13,462 nt of DNA from JBDTMT01 sp039934135. GTDB lineage: Bacteria; Desulfobacterota; Binatia; HRBIN30; CADEER01. The translations under genes were made by a program, and so were the position numbers. Under the pieces are notes generated by a model. The model ran no database searches. It was not told where the DNA came from and saw nothing but the letters and a program-made list of their open reading frames with translations. Below are positions 1 through 7,588 of the stretch, piece after piece. Every line of letters begins with the position of its first letter. The stretch's first letter is position 1. Location: assembly GCA_039934135.1 (NCBI GenBank), contig JBDTMT010000103.1, positions 1 through 13,462 of the forward strand. Reading direction: 5' to 3'.

Positions 1-2007
1 CAGCCGCGTGCCGTGGCAGTGGTCGGCGCCTCGGCGCGCGACGGGTCGCTTGGCGGCGCGCTGCTGGCGCACCTGTTCGACGGCGGCTTCACCGGGCCGG
101 TCTATGCGGTGCATCCGAGCGCCACGCCGATCCGTGGCCAGACGGCCTATGCGACGGTGCGCGCCATTGGCCAGCCGGTGGACCTGGCCCTGATCGCCGT
201 GCCGGCGGCCGCGGTCGAGGCGGCGGTCGCCGACTGCGCCGCTGCCGGCGTGCGCGGCGTGGTGGTGGTGTCGGCCGGTTTCGCCGAGGCCGGCGCGGCG
301 GGGCGCGAGCGCCAACAGCGTCTGGTGGAAACGGTACGCGCCGCCGGCATGCGGCTGGTAGGGCCGAACTGCTTCGGCGTCTTGAACAGCGATGCGGCCT
401 TCTCGCTCAACGCCACCATCGCGCCGCTGCGCGTCGCGCCGGGGCCGGTGGCGATGCTGTCGCAGAGCGGCGCGCTCGGCTTCTCCGTGCTGGCGCGCTG
501 CGCGCGGCTGGGGATCGGACTTTCCAGCTTCGTGTCGGTCGGCAACAAGGCCGACGTGTCGGGCAACGATCTGCTCGCCTACTGGAACGAGGATGCGCGC
601 ACGCGCGTCGTGCTGCTCTATCTCGAGAGCTTCGGCAACCCGCGCAAGTTCGCCCGCGTGGCGCCCGAGGTGTCGCGCCGCGTGCCGATCGTGGTGGTCA
701 AGGCTGCCCGCTCAGTGGCGGGCACGCGCGTCGCCGGCGAGCATTCCGCCGCGCTCGCCAACCTCGACATCGCGGTCGATGCGCTGCTCGCCCAGGCCGG
801 CGTCATCCGCACCGACACGATTGCCGAGCTGCTCGAAGTCGCCAGCCTGCTGGCGTCGCAACCGATTCCCCCCGGGACGCGCGTCGGCGTGGTGACCAAC
901 GCCGGCGGGCCGGCAGTGTTGTTCGCCGATGCCGCCGAGGCGGCCGGATTGACGCTGCCGAGCGCGATTGCCGGCGACAATCCGCTCGACCTGTTCGCCG
1001 CACAACCCGACGACTACGCCGCCGCGATGAGCGCAATCGGCGCGCGGCCGGCGATCGACGCGGTGGTGGCGATCTACGCCACGCCGCTGCCGGCCGAAGC
1101 GGCGGCGTTCGCCGCGGCGATCGCGCGCGGCGCCGCCGCGGCGCCGGCGGCGAAGCCGGTGCTGGCCGTGTTCATGACCACCGAGGAGCACGCCGAGCGG
1201 CTATCGGCGTTGCACGCTGGCGCGCGTGGGCGCCTGCCGGTGTACGAGTTTCCGGAGAGCGCCGCGCGCGCTCTCGGCGCCGCGGCGCGCTATGCGCAGT
1301 GGCGGGCGCGGCCGGCGGGCGCGGCGCTCGAGCTCGACGCCTTCGCCCGCCAGGCGGTGCGCGCGGTCGTCGACCGCGTGCTGTCCGGGTCCGCTGCTGC
1401 CGTGGTGCTGGCGGCGGCGGATGTGACCGCCATCCTTGGCGCCGCCGGCATCACGGTCGCGATGGCCGAACGCGTCGCGCCGCGCGACGTCGCGGCCGCC
1501 GCCGAGCGCCTCGGCTATCCGTTGGCGATGAAGGCCGTCGCATCCGGGCTGGTGCACCGGCGCGAGGCCGGCGCCGTGCTGCTCGGACTCGCCGACGCGG
1601 CCGCGGTGGAAGACGCGGTGGCGGTATTGTGCCGCCGTATCCCGGCCCTGACGGCGCTCGAGTTGCAGCGCCAGATCGCCGACGGCGTCGAGGTCTTGGT
1701 CGGCGTCACCACCGACCCGACTTTCGGTCCGCTGCTCGCCTGTCGCATCGATGCACCCGCCGGCGCCGCGCCGCGCCGCGCCGCCGTGCCGCTGCCGCCG
1801 GTGAGCGAGATCGACGCTGCGGCGATGCTGGACGGCCTGCCGCCGGGCCTCGACCGGCAGGCGTTGATCGACGTCATCCGCCGCGTCTCCGCCCTGGTCG
1901 ACGTGCTGCCTGAGCTGCAGGAGCTGGTGCTGGAACCGATCAAGGTGCTGCCGGAAGGCAGCGGCGCGGTGGTGGTCGGTGCGAGCCTACGACTGGCGCG
2001 TGACTGA
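1..2007 (+). CDS. ADP-forming acyl-CoA synthetase (acetate--CoA ligase family), 5'-truncated by the window edge
   Basis: The family interconverts acyl-CoA + ADP + Pi and acid + CoA + ATP in the cytosol. The frame is open from base 1, and the first codons read QPRAVAVVGAS, which matches the inside of the family's N-terminus (usually ...PRSVAVVGAS). The true start is therefore upstream; the GTG at 13 is not a convincing start. Domains in window codons: Rossmann CoA-binding about 1-130; ligase-CoA-like half about 145-435, with LVGPNCFGVLN, SQSGALGFSVL and the GEHSAALA motif whose His248 corresponds to the phosphorylated His; ATP-grasp about 460-668. The ATP-grasp is odd. The usual Gly-rich stretch after FGP is replaced by CRIDAPAGAAPRR (from codon 581), and the metal-binding ELDxNP motif reads ELVLEP (Val643, Glu645). 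Substrate cannot be told from sequence. Family assignment is confident; activity is uncertain. Confidence 0.9.
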   Translation, partial: QPRAVAVVGASARDGSLGGALLAHLFDGGFTGPVYAVHPSATPIRGQTAYATVRAIGQPVDLALIAVPAAAVEAAVADCAAAGVRGVVVVSAGFAEAGAAGRERQQRLVETVRAAGMRLVGPNCFGVLNSDAAFSLNATIAPLRVAPGPVAMLSQSGALGFSVLARCARLGIGLSSFVSVGNKADVSGNDLLAYWNEDARTRVVLLYLESFGNPRKFARVAPEVSRRVPIVVVKAARSVAGTRVAGEHSAALANLDIAVDALLAQAGVIRTDTIAELLEVASLLASQPIPPGTRVGVVTNAGGPAVLFADAAEAAGLTLPSAIAGDNPLDLFAAQPDDYAAAMSAIGARPAIDAVVAIYATPLPAEAAAFAAAIARGAAAAPAAKPVLAVFMTTEEHAERLSALHAGARGRLPVYEFPESAARALGAAARYAQWRARPAGAALELDAFARQAVRAVVDRVLSGSAAAVVLAAADVTAILGAAGITVAMAERVAPRDVAAAAERLGYPLAMKAVASGLVHRREAGAVLLGLADAAAVEDAVAVLCRRIPALTALELQRQIADGVEVLVGVTTDPTFGPLLACRIDAPAGAAPRRAAVPLPPVSEIDAAAMLDGLPPGLDRQALIDVIRRVSALVDVLPELQELVLEPIKVLPEGSGAVVVGASLRLARD

Positions 2008-2154
2008 CGGGCCGGGTTCCAGGTGCCGGGTGTCAGCTGGATCTGTCCCACAATCGCCCTCAGCCGTCAGCGATCAGCCTGCAGCCAGCGGCGTAGCCAT
2101 CCGAGTCGGCCGGATCTGCTGGTACCCGCACCTGACACCCAGCACCTGACACCC
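2008..2154. repeat. Convergent spacer with inverted and direct repeats (possible bidirectional terminator)
   Basis: This gap lies between two converging stop codons. The left arm CAGGTGCCGGGTGTCAG (2020-2036) is the reverse complement of 2132-2148 except for one C/A mismatch, which becomes a G-U pair in minus-strand RNA. The 12-mer CACCTGACACCC occurs twice in tandem with a 2-nt spacer (2129-2140 and 2143-2154), the second copy touching the corC-side stop codon. The same core recurs at 8739-8757. No T-tract follows the arms, so a terminator role is inferred from position only. Confidence 0.6.
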
Positions 2155-3438
2155 TCAGGCATCCGCGGCCGCGGCATCGGCGGTTTCGGGGCGCTCGATG
2201 ACCTGCACTTGCGTGATGCGGTTGCGCGACAGGTCGGCGACGACGATGTCGTAGCCCGGTACGTGGATCGATTCGCCGCGCCGCGGGCTACGGCCGAGCG
2301 TGTTGAAGACCAGACCGGCGAGGGTGTCGGCCGACTCGGCCGGCACCTTCCAGTTGGTCTGGCGATTGAAATCGCGCACCTTGACGCGGCCGAGAGCCTG
2401 ATAGCGACCCGGCGCCACCTGGCGGATGGTCAGCAACTCGTCGCGGTCGAACTCGTCGCGAATCTCGCCGACCAGCTCTTCCAGGATGTCCTCCTGGGTG
2501 ACGATGCCGAGCGTCACGCCGAACTCGTCCTTGGCGATGGCGAAGTGGACGAAGGCGTTCTGCATGTCGGTGAGCAGCTCGAGGATGCGTTTGCGCTCCG
2601 GCACCTGCAGCACCGGGCGCAGGATGCGGCGCAGGTCCGGTTTGTGGTCGCGCTCCAGCTCGACCAGGTCCTTCAGATGCGCGACGCCCTCGACGCGGTC
2701 GATCGAGCCGTCGAAGATCGGCACGCGCGTGTAGCCCTCTTCGAGCACGCTCTTCAGCAGATCGGCCGGCGGCGTGTCGACCGAGTAGGCCACCACCTCG
2801 GTGCGCGGCACCATGATGTCGCCGACGGTCATGTCAACGGCGCGCGCCGCGGCCGCGATGATGCCGATGGGGCGATTGCCGGGGTTGGCCGGCGTGTCGC
2901 TGGCGCCGCGCGCCAGGCGCATCAGCTCTTCGGTCGAGCTCATCTGCGGCGCGGAATCGGGGCCTCCCGCGAGGCGTTCGATCAGCGGATCGATCAGTTT
3001 GTCGTACACCAGGTGCAGCGGCCGCAGCAGCTGGTGCAGCAGGTAGAGGGGCAGGGCGACCAGGTACGCGATGCGCTTCGGGTGGCTGGCGGCGACCGCT
3101 TTCGGCATCACCTCGCCGAACAGGAACACCACCACGGTCATGATCGCCGTGGCGGCGACGATGCCCCAGCCGTCGCCCAGGTAGCGCACCGCGAGTGTCG
3201 AGGCGACGGCGGCGCCGAGCGTATTGACGATATTCTGGCCCAGCAGCACGGTCACCAGCAGGCGCTGCGTCGACTGCAGCAGCTCGCGCGCCGCCAGGAC
3301 GCTGGGGCCCTTGGGCTTCTTGGCGTCCTCTTCCAGGTCGCTGCGCTTGAGACGCAGCAGGGCCGTCTCGCTACCGGCGAAGAATGCCGATCCAACCAGG
3401 CAGACGAGCACGATGAAGAGATAAGTGACTGACTCCAT
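2155..3438 (-). CDS. Hemolysin-family / CorC-type membrane protein (DUF21, CBS pair, CorC_HlyC)
   Basis: This is an inner-membrane protein of the CNNM/CorC family (YtfL, HlyC and CorC relatives), members of which are tied to Mg2+ or Co2+ export or homeostasis. The protein is 427 aa, normal for the family. DUF21 spans about 1-190 with hydrophobic segments near 4-26, 62-82, 89-108 and 122-142, and carries the family motifs AGSETALLRL (21-30) and FGEVMPK (107-113). Two CBS domains follow (about 207-262 and 272-325, opening with DIMVPRTEV), then the conserved ELVGEIRDEFD hinge and a CorC_HlyC domain (about 338-418). The ATG start puts the first membrane segment right at the N-terminus as usual, though I see no clear Shine-Dalgarno before it. 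It is divergent from cmoA and convergent with the synthetase, so probably monocistronic. The transported ion cannot be read from sequence. Confidence 0.93.
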   Translation of the reverse strand: MESVTYLFIVLVCLVGSAFFAGSETALLRLKRSDLEEDAKKPKGPSVLAARELLQSTQRLLVTVLLGQNIVNTLGAAVASTLAVRYLGDGWGIVAATAIMTVVVFLFGEVMPKAVAASHPKRIAYLVALPLYLLHQLLRPLHLVYDKLIDPLIERLAGGPDSAPQMSSTEELMRLARGASDTPANPGNRPIGIIAAAARAVDMTVGDIMVPRTEVVAYSVDTPPADLLKSVLEEGYTRVPIFDGSIDRVEGVAHLKDLVELERDHKPDLRRILRPVLQVPERKRILELLTDMQNAFVHFAIAKDEFGVTLGIVTQEDILEELVGEIRDEFDRDELLTIRQVAPGRYQALGRVKVRDFNRQTNWKVPAESADTLAGLVFNTLGRSPRRGESIHVPGYDIVVADLSRNRITQVQVIERPETADAAAADA

Positions 3439-3578
3439 CAGCTGGTCGGTGCCGTCGCGGCAGGCGGTTCGGGGTCCACGGCCCGGGAAAGCTATCGCGT
3501 GCTCGGCCGGCGGGCAACAAGGCTCGGAGGATGTGTCGCCACACGGCGAGGCGGCGGGCCCCCGGGGCGTCCATCCAG

Positions 3579-3607
3579 TTGCCGATTGTCTCGCCGCGGC
3601 ATATCAA
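3579..3607 (+). promoter_or_regulatory. Candidate sigma70-type promoter for cmoA
   Basis: TTGCCG (3579-3584, 4/6 to the -35 consensus), a 17-nt spacer, and TATCAA (3602-3607, 4/6 to the -10 consensus). Transcription would begin near 3614, leaving about 38 nt of leader before the cmoA ATG at 3652, which includes its ribosome binding site. This is a by-eye match only. Confidence 0.3.
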
Positions 3608-3640
3608 GCGGCGATACGGCGCGGTGCGGGACCGCGGGTC

Positions 3641-3646
3641 GGGGAG
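3641..3646 (+). promoter_or_regulatory. Ribosome binding site that sets the cmoA start
   Basis: GGGGAG lies 5 nt before the ATG at 3652. This favours 3652 over the upstream in-frame start at 3499, whose extra 51 residues have no counterpart in CmoA proteins. Confidence 0.6.
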
Positions 3647-3651
3647 ACGGG

Positions 3652-4386
3652 ATGGCGAGCGCAAAAGGCAAAGGACGGGACGCGATCTTCCGCCAGACGC
3701 GGCCGGTCACGGATTTCGCCTTCAACGCCGAAACCGCCTCGGTGTTCGAGGACATGCTCGAGCGCTCGGTGCCGTTCTACACCGAGATGCAGCGCATGCT
3801 GGCCGAGTTGGCGGCCGACTTCGCCGTCGACCACACGGCGGTCTACGACCTCGGCTGCTCGACCGGCACGACGCTGGTGGCGCTCGATGCGATGCCGCAG
3901 GACGTCACGCTGGTCGGCGTCGACTCCTCGCCCGACATGCTGGCGCGAGCCGAGGGCGAGTTGCGCGGCAAGCTGAAACATCGCTTCGAGCTGGAGTGCG
4001 CCGACCTCAACGCCGCGCTGCGCATCACCAACGCCTCGGTGGTGGTGATGAGCCTGACGCTGCAGTTCGTCCGCCCGCTGCACCGCGAACGCATCCTGCG
4101 CGAGATCTGCCAGGGCATGCAGCACAACGGCTGTCTGTTGCTGATCGAAAAGCTGGTGGCGCAGGATTCGATGCTCAACCGGCTCTACATTCAGCACTAC
4201 TACGAGTTCAAACAGCGCAACGGCTACAGCGACATGGAGATCTCGCAGAAGCGCGAGGCGCTGGAGAACGTGCTCATCCCCTATCGGCTGGAGGAGAACG
4301 ACGTGATGCTGCGCCGCGCCGGTTTTCGTACCGTCGACGTGTTCTTCAAATGGTACAACTTCTGTGGCCTCATCGCCCTCAAGTGA
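3652..4386 (+). CDS. cmoA: Carboxy-S-adenosyl-L-methionine synthase CmoA
   Basis: CmoA converts SAM and prephenate to carboxy-SAM, the donor used by CmoB to make the cmo5U34 wobble modification of tRNA. The protein is 244 aa, against about 247 in E. coli. It follows CmoA along its whole length: FxAETASVFEDMLERSVPFY near the N-terminus, the SAM-binding VYDLGCSTG (64-72), the SLTLQF motif, and the CmoA hallmark NGYSDMEISQKREALENV. Arg201 in QKR aligns with E. coli Arg199, which contacts the carboxylate of carboxy-SAM (from memory of the CmoA structure); its presence separates CmoA from ordinary SAM methyltransferases. The tail NFCGLIALK also matches. cmoB, the usual neighbour, is absent from the window; instead a membrane methyltransferase gene overlaps the 3' end by 23 nt. 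Confidence 0.93.
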   Translation: MASAKGKGRDAIFRQTRPVTDFAFNAETASVFEDMLERSVPFYTEMQRMLAELAADFAVDHTAVYDLGCSTGTTLVALDAMPQDVTLVGVDSSPDMLARAEGELRGKLKHRFELECADLNAALRITNASVVVMSLTLQFVRPLHRERILREICQGMQHNGCLLLIEKLVAQDSMLNRLYIQHYYEFKQRNGYSDMEISQKREALENVLIPYRLEENDVMLRRAGFRTVDVFFKWYNFCGLIALK

Positions 4387-5152
4387 TCCGGCGGTCGACG
4401 CGCCGCGGCTGACGGGCATCGATGCCGTCGTCGTGGCGATCGGCAACTTCGCCTTCCAGTACCGCGACTACATCGCGCCGGTCAGCATCGCGCTGGCCGT
4501 CCTGCTGACCGCGCCGCGGCCGTTCCTCGGCAGCCGCGGGCTCGATCGCTGGTGGGACCTGGCCGGCGTGTTGGTCTCGCTCAGCGGCCAGACGCTGCGC
4601 GTGCTGGTGATCGGCCTCGCCTACATTCAGCGCGGCGGCAAGAACAAGCAGATCGCCGCCGACAAGCTGGTCGTCGAAGGGCTCTTCGCCCACGCCCGCC
4701 ATCCGCTGTACGTCGGCAATTTCCTGCTGCTGGTCGGCCTGATGATGATCTGGAACTCGCTGCTCGGCTATCTCGTCGCCGCCTCGCTGGCCACCGGCCT
4801 GTTCTGCATGGCGCGCGCCGAGGAAATCTTCCTGCGCCGCAAGTTCGGCCCCGCCTTCGACGACTACTGCGCCCGCGTGCCGCGCTTCATTCCCAACCTG
4901 CGTGGCCTGCGCACGACGCTGGCGCAGTTCACCTTCGACTGGAAACGGGTGGTGCGCAAAGAGTACGGCACCACCTTCTCCTGGACCACCACGGCGGTGG
5001 TCCTGATGGTCGTCGAGCGCCTGGAGTGGGACGGCGCCGCAGCCGCCGCGCCGGCCATCGCGCGCCTGGCGATCGTCTGGCTGCTGCTGGCGGCCGCTTG
5101 GGGTACGGCGCGCTGGATGAAGAAGACGCGCCGACTGGCATCGCCCGACTGA
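4364..5152 (+). CDS. Integral-membrane methyltransferase, isoprenylcysteine / phospholipid methyltransferase (ICMT/PEMT) type
   Basis: This family transfers methyl groups from SAM to lipid-like or membrane-bound acceptors. The protein is about 262 aa with hydrophobic segments near 36-50, 62-85, 115-145 and, after the catalytic core, about 207-250. The SAM-binding core is visible: GLFAHARHPLYVGN with Arg112, His113, Pro114 and Tyr116, then AEEIFLRRKFG with Glu153-Glu154, then DYCARVPRFIP. The C-terminal stretch beyond the core (about 185-262, FDWKRVVRKEYGTTF plus a hydrophobic region) is longer than in minimal family members. The GTG start at 4364 overlaps cmoA by 23 nt and has no Shine-Dalgarno; a GTG at 4433 would remove the polar N-terminus and is an alternative. 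The overlap suggests translational coupling to cmoA. The substrate is unknown. Confidence 0.82.
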   Translation: MASSPSSDPAVDAPRLTGIDAVVVAIGNFAFQYRDYIAPVSIALAVLLTAPRPFLGSRGLDRWWDLAGVLVSLSGQTLRVLVIGLAYIQRGGKNKQIAADKLVVEGLFAHARHPLYVGNFLLLVGLMMIWNSLLGYLVAASLATGLFCMARAEEIFLRRKFGPAFDDYCARVPRFIPNLRGLRTTLAQFTFDWKRVVRKEYGTTFSWTTTAVVLMVVERLEWDGAAAAAPAIARLAIVWLLLAAAWGTARWMKKTRRLASPD

Positions 5153-5187
5153 TGGATTCGCGCTGGCCCCTGATTGCGCAACGCACC

Positions 5188-5217
5188 TTGACCCTTCTGC
5201 GCGGGCTCGCGTATGTC
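5188..5217 (+). promoter_or_regulatory. Weak candidate promoter just before fabF
   Basis: TTGACC (5188-5193, 5/6 match) with an 18-nt spacer to TATGTC (5212-5217, 3/6 match). If real, transcription would begin near 5224, one base before the ATG at 5225. The -10 match is poor, so confidence is low. Confidence 0.2.
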
Positions 5218-5224
5218 GGGCAAG

Positions 5225-6475
5225 ATGTCCTTTGAGCGTCAACGCGTTGTCATTACCGGCCTCGGCGCCGTCACCCCGTTGGGCAACGACGTGCCGAGCA
5301 ACTGGGCGGCGCTGCTGGCGGGGCGGTCGGGGATCGGGCCGATCACGACGTTCGACACGCGCGAGTTTCCGGTCCGCATCGCCGGCGAGGTGCGCGGCTT
5401 CGATCCGGCCGACTATCTCGAGAAGAAGGACATCAAGAAGGTCGACCCGTTCGCGCAGTTCGCCATCGCCGGGGCGCAGCAGGCGCTCGACGATGCCGGA
5501 TTGCAGATCGACCGCCAGCGCGCCCACCGCGTCGGCGTCGTCGTCGGCGTCGGCATGGGCGGCATCGGCACGCTCGAGGCGTACCACAAGCAGTTTCTCG
5601 ACAGCGGATTGAAGCGGCTGTCGCCGTTCGTCATCCCGCGCGTCATTCCCAACATGGCGCCGGGCCTGATCGCGATTCGCTTCGGCTGCACCGGCGTGAA
5701 CTACACACCGACCAGCGCCTGCGCTTCCGGCGGGCAGGCGGTCGGCGAAGCGTTCCGGCTGATCAGCTGGGGTGAGCAGGACGTGGTGATCACCGGTGGC
5801 TCGGAAGCGGCGGTGACGCCGCTCGGCGTCGCCGGCTTTGCCGCCATGCGCGCCATGTCGACGCGCAACGACGAGCCGGCGCGCGCCAGCCGGCCGTTCG
5901 ATCGCCGGCGCGACGGCTTCGTCATCGGTGAGGGCGCCGGCATCCTGGTGCTCGAGTCGCTGCCGCACGCCAGCGCGCGCGGCGCCCGTATCTACGCCGA
6001 ACTGGTGGGCTACGGCGCGAATTGCGACGCCTTCCACATCACCTCACCGTCGCCCGACGGGCGCGGCGCGGCGGACTGCATGCGCCTGGCGCTGGCCGCC
6101 GGCGGCCTCGAGCCGTCGCAGGTCGACTACATCAATGCGCACGGCACCTCGACGCCGTACAACGACACCAACGAGACGCAGGCGATCAAGGCAGTCTTCG
6201 GCGCGCATGCCAAACGCGTCGCGGTGAGCTCGACGAAGTCGATGACCGGCCACCTGTTCGGCGGCGCCGGCGGCATCGAGGCGGTGTACACGGCGCTGAC
6301 CGTGCATCACGGCTGGATCCCGCCGACGATCAACTACGACGAGCCCGACCCTGACTGCGACCTCGACTACGTGCCCAACGTCGCCCGCCAGACGCCGGTG
6401 CGCATCGCCCTCTCCAACTCGTTCGGCTTCGGCGGCGCCAACGCCTGCGTGGCGTTCAAACACTGGGACGGCTGA
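5225..6475 (+). CDS. fabF: Beta-ketoacyl-ACP synthase II (FabF-type)
   Basis: Condensing enzyme that extends acyl-ACP with malonyl-ACP in cytosolic fatty-acid synthesis. The protein is 416 aa from this start (E. coli FabF is 413). The fold runs from RVVITGLGAVTPLG at the N-terminus to SNSFGFGGANA near the C-terminus. The full KAS II active site is present: nucleophile Cys166 in TSACASGGQ, His306 in NAHGTSTPYND, Lys338 and His343 in KSMTGHLFGGAGG. I chose ATG 5225 because MSFERQRVVITG aligns with family N-termini; ATG 5213 in the same frame would add four residues, and neither has a good Shine-Dalgarno. No acyl carrier protein, fabG or other fab gene is adjacent, so it is a stand-alone copy. 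A specialised polyketide or lipid role cannot be excluded. Confidence 0.93.
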   Translation: MSFERQRVVITGLGAVTPLGNDVPSNWAALLAGRSGIGPITTFDTREFPVRIAGEVRGFDPADYLEKKDIKKVDPFAQFAIAGAQQALDDAGLQIDRQRAHRVGVVVGVGMGGIGTLEAYHKQFLDSGLKRLSPFVIPRVIPNMAPGLIAIRFGCTGVNYTPTSACASGGQAVGEAFRLISWGEQDVVITGGSEAAVTPLGVAGFAAMRAMSTRNDEPARASRPFDRRRDGFVIGEGAGILVLESLPHASARGARIYAELVGYGANCDAFHITSPSPDGRGAADCMRLALAAGGLEPSQVDYINAHGTSTPYNDTNETQAIKAVFGAHAKRVAVSSTKSMTGHLFGGAGGIEAVYTALTVHHGWIPPTINYDEPDPDCDLDYVPNVARQTPVRIALSNSFGFGGANACVAFKHWDG

Positions 6476-6604
6476 CGCGGCTGAGCGAAATGGCGGCTGC
6501 GTGCGCGCTCTTCCGCCGTGAGGACTGGCGCCCGCTTCGCAGATGGATAGACTGCCACTGTCCGCCGACTCGCGGACTCGCGCAGCCGCACACACGCTTC
6601 GTCC
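6476..6604. other. Intergenic spacer fabF / arsA-like, with a small hairpin
   Basis: The spacer is 129 bp. GTCCGC (6560-6565) and GCGGAC (6572-6577) form a perfect 6-bp stem with a 6-nt loop, and GACTCGCG occurs twice around it (6567-6574 and 6575-6582). A weak promoter-like pair, CTGGCG (6525-6530) and TAGACT (6548-6553) with a 17-nt spacer, would begin transcription at about the hairpin. There is no T-tract, so the hairpin is not an obvious intrinsic terminator. It may simply be a GC-rich leader. Confidence 0.3.
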
Positions 6605-7588
6605 ATGACGCTCGATCAGCTCTTTACCCGCCGCCTGCTCGTCGTCGTCGGCAAGGGCGGCGTCGGTAAGACCACTGTCGCCTGCGCCATGGCGCTGGAG
6701 GCGGCGCGGCGCGGCAAGACGGTGCTGCTGTGCGAGGTCGACGGCGTGGCGCGCGCGCCGCAGCTGTTGCAGGTCGATCCGGGACCGCTTGGTCAGGCCG
6801 TGCCGACGCCGGCCGGTCCGTGGCTGATGGCGGTCGAAGGCAAGGCGGCGCTGGCCGAGTATCTGGGCATGATCGTGCCGGTGAAGCGGCTGCTGCAGGC
6901 GGTGTTCAAGAGCCAGCTCTATCAGTACTTCGTCGCCGCGGCGCCGGGGCTGAAGGAGCTAATGACCATCGGCAAGATCTGGTACGAGGCCGAACGCAGC
7001 GCCGAGCGCGGCGACGGTCGCCGCTGGGACTGCGTCATCGTCGACGCGCCCGCCACCGGTCACGGCCTGCAGTATCTGCGCATGCCCGCCGCGGCGCGCG
7101 ATACATTCGAGATCGGCCTGGTGCATCGCGAGGCGCAGCGCATCGTCGATCTGCTCACCGACCCGAAGCGCACCGCCGTCAACCTGGTGACCACGGCCGA
7201 AGAGATGCCGGTCAACGAGACGGTGGCGATGTATCGCGCCCTGCGCGACGATCTCGCCATGCCGACCGGTCTGCTGTTCGTCAATCGCCTGCACCCCGGC
7301 GGCCTCGCCGCCGCCGACGCGGCGAAGTTGGAGCAGGCGGCCAAGGGCCAACGCGACAAGAAGGCGCGCCTGGTCCTCGAAGCCGTCGCGGCGCGGGCGC
7401 GCGCCGAGATCGGCTGGGCGGAGCTCAACGCGCGCCATCGCGCGCGCCTGGTGGCGGAGGTGCCGCTGCCGACGATCGAGCTGCCGTTCCTGTTCACCGA
7501 GGAGTTCGGCGCCGCCGAGCTCGACGTGCTGCGCGAGCAGCTGGCGGTCTGGGCGCCGGCGAGCGGGCGGCGTTCCGGGCGCGCATGA
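6605..7588 (+). CDS. ArsA/GET3-family ATPase, first of a tandem pair
   Basis: Member of the deviant-Walker (SIMIBI) ATPases, which act as dimers; relatives include arsenite-pump ATPase ArsA and the tail-anchored-protein targeting factor Get3. The protein is 327 aa, a single half-ArsA unit. It has an intact deviant P-loop GKGGVGKTT (16-24) with both the signature Lys17 and catalytic-loop Lys22, and a switch-II-like DAPATGHG (from Asp147). There is no arsenite-binding Cys cluster that I can see and no arsB or arsR nearby, so arsenic transport is unlikely. It overlaps the next ATPase gene by ATGA, so the two are surely co-translated. The pattern resembles the paired ArsA-like ATPases of actinobacteria (Rv3679/Rv3680 of M. 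tuberculosis), thought to work as one complex. The start ATG lacks a Shine-Dalgarno. The cellular role is unknown. Confidence 0.88.
   Translation: MTLDQLFTRRLLVVVGKGGVGKTTVACAMALEAARRGKTVLLCEVDGVARAPQLLQVDPGPLGQAVPTPAGPWLMAVEGKAALAEYLGMIVPVKRLLQAVFKSQLYQYFVAAAPGLKELMTIGKIWYEAERSAERGDGRRWDCVIVDAPATGHGLQYLRMPAAARDTFEIGLVHREAQRIVDLLTDPKRTAVNLVTTAEEMPVNETVAMYRALRDDLAMPTGLLFVNRLHPGGLAAADAAKLEQAAKGQRDKKARLVLEAVAARARAEIGWAELNARHRARLVAEVPLPTIELPFLFTEEFGAAELDVLREQLAVWAPASGRRSGRA

Larger units (their letters stand above)
3439..3651. other. Divergent intergenic region (corC-type gene / cmoA)
   Basis: This 213-bp region separates two divergent genes and should hold a promoter for each. I see one plausible plus-strand promoter (listed separately) and no convincing minus-strand hexamer pair. 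Open frames running through it (for example 3499 onward, upstream of cmoA) lack protein-like composition and are extensions of the cmoA frame. Confidence 0.5.

Noticed and set aside
2008..2154. CRISPR-like array from the repeated CACCTGACACCC
   Set aside because: There are only two tandem 12-mers with a 2-nt spacer and an inverted copy; no spacers of CRISPR size and no cas genes.
2023..3432. 469-codon open frame on the plus strand
   Set aside because: It lies antisense to the clearly homologous corC-type gene; the composition is Arg/His/Gln-rich with no family signature. Long antisense frames are expected at this GC content.
3499..3651. N-terminal extension of cmoA from 3499
   Set aside because: The extra 51 residues are Arg/Gly-rich, not conserved in CmoA, and the ATG at 3652 has its own Shine-Dalgarno.
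4379..6037. 552-codon open frame on the minus strand
   Set aside because: It runs antisense through the methyltransferase and fabF; Arg/His/Ala-rich shadow with no domain.
6730..7584. Upstream extension of the second ArsA-like frame
   Set aside because: It overlaps the first ATPase in another frame with Arg-rich shadow sequence; homology starts at ATG 7585.
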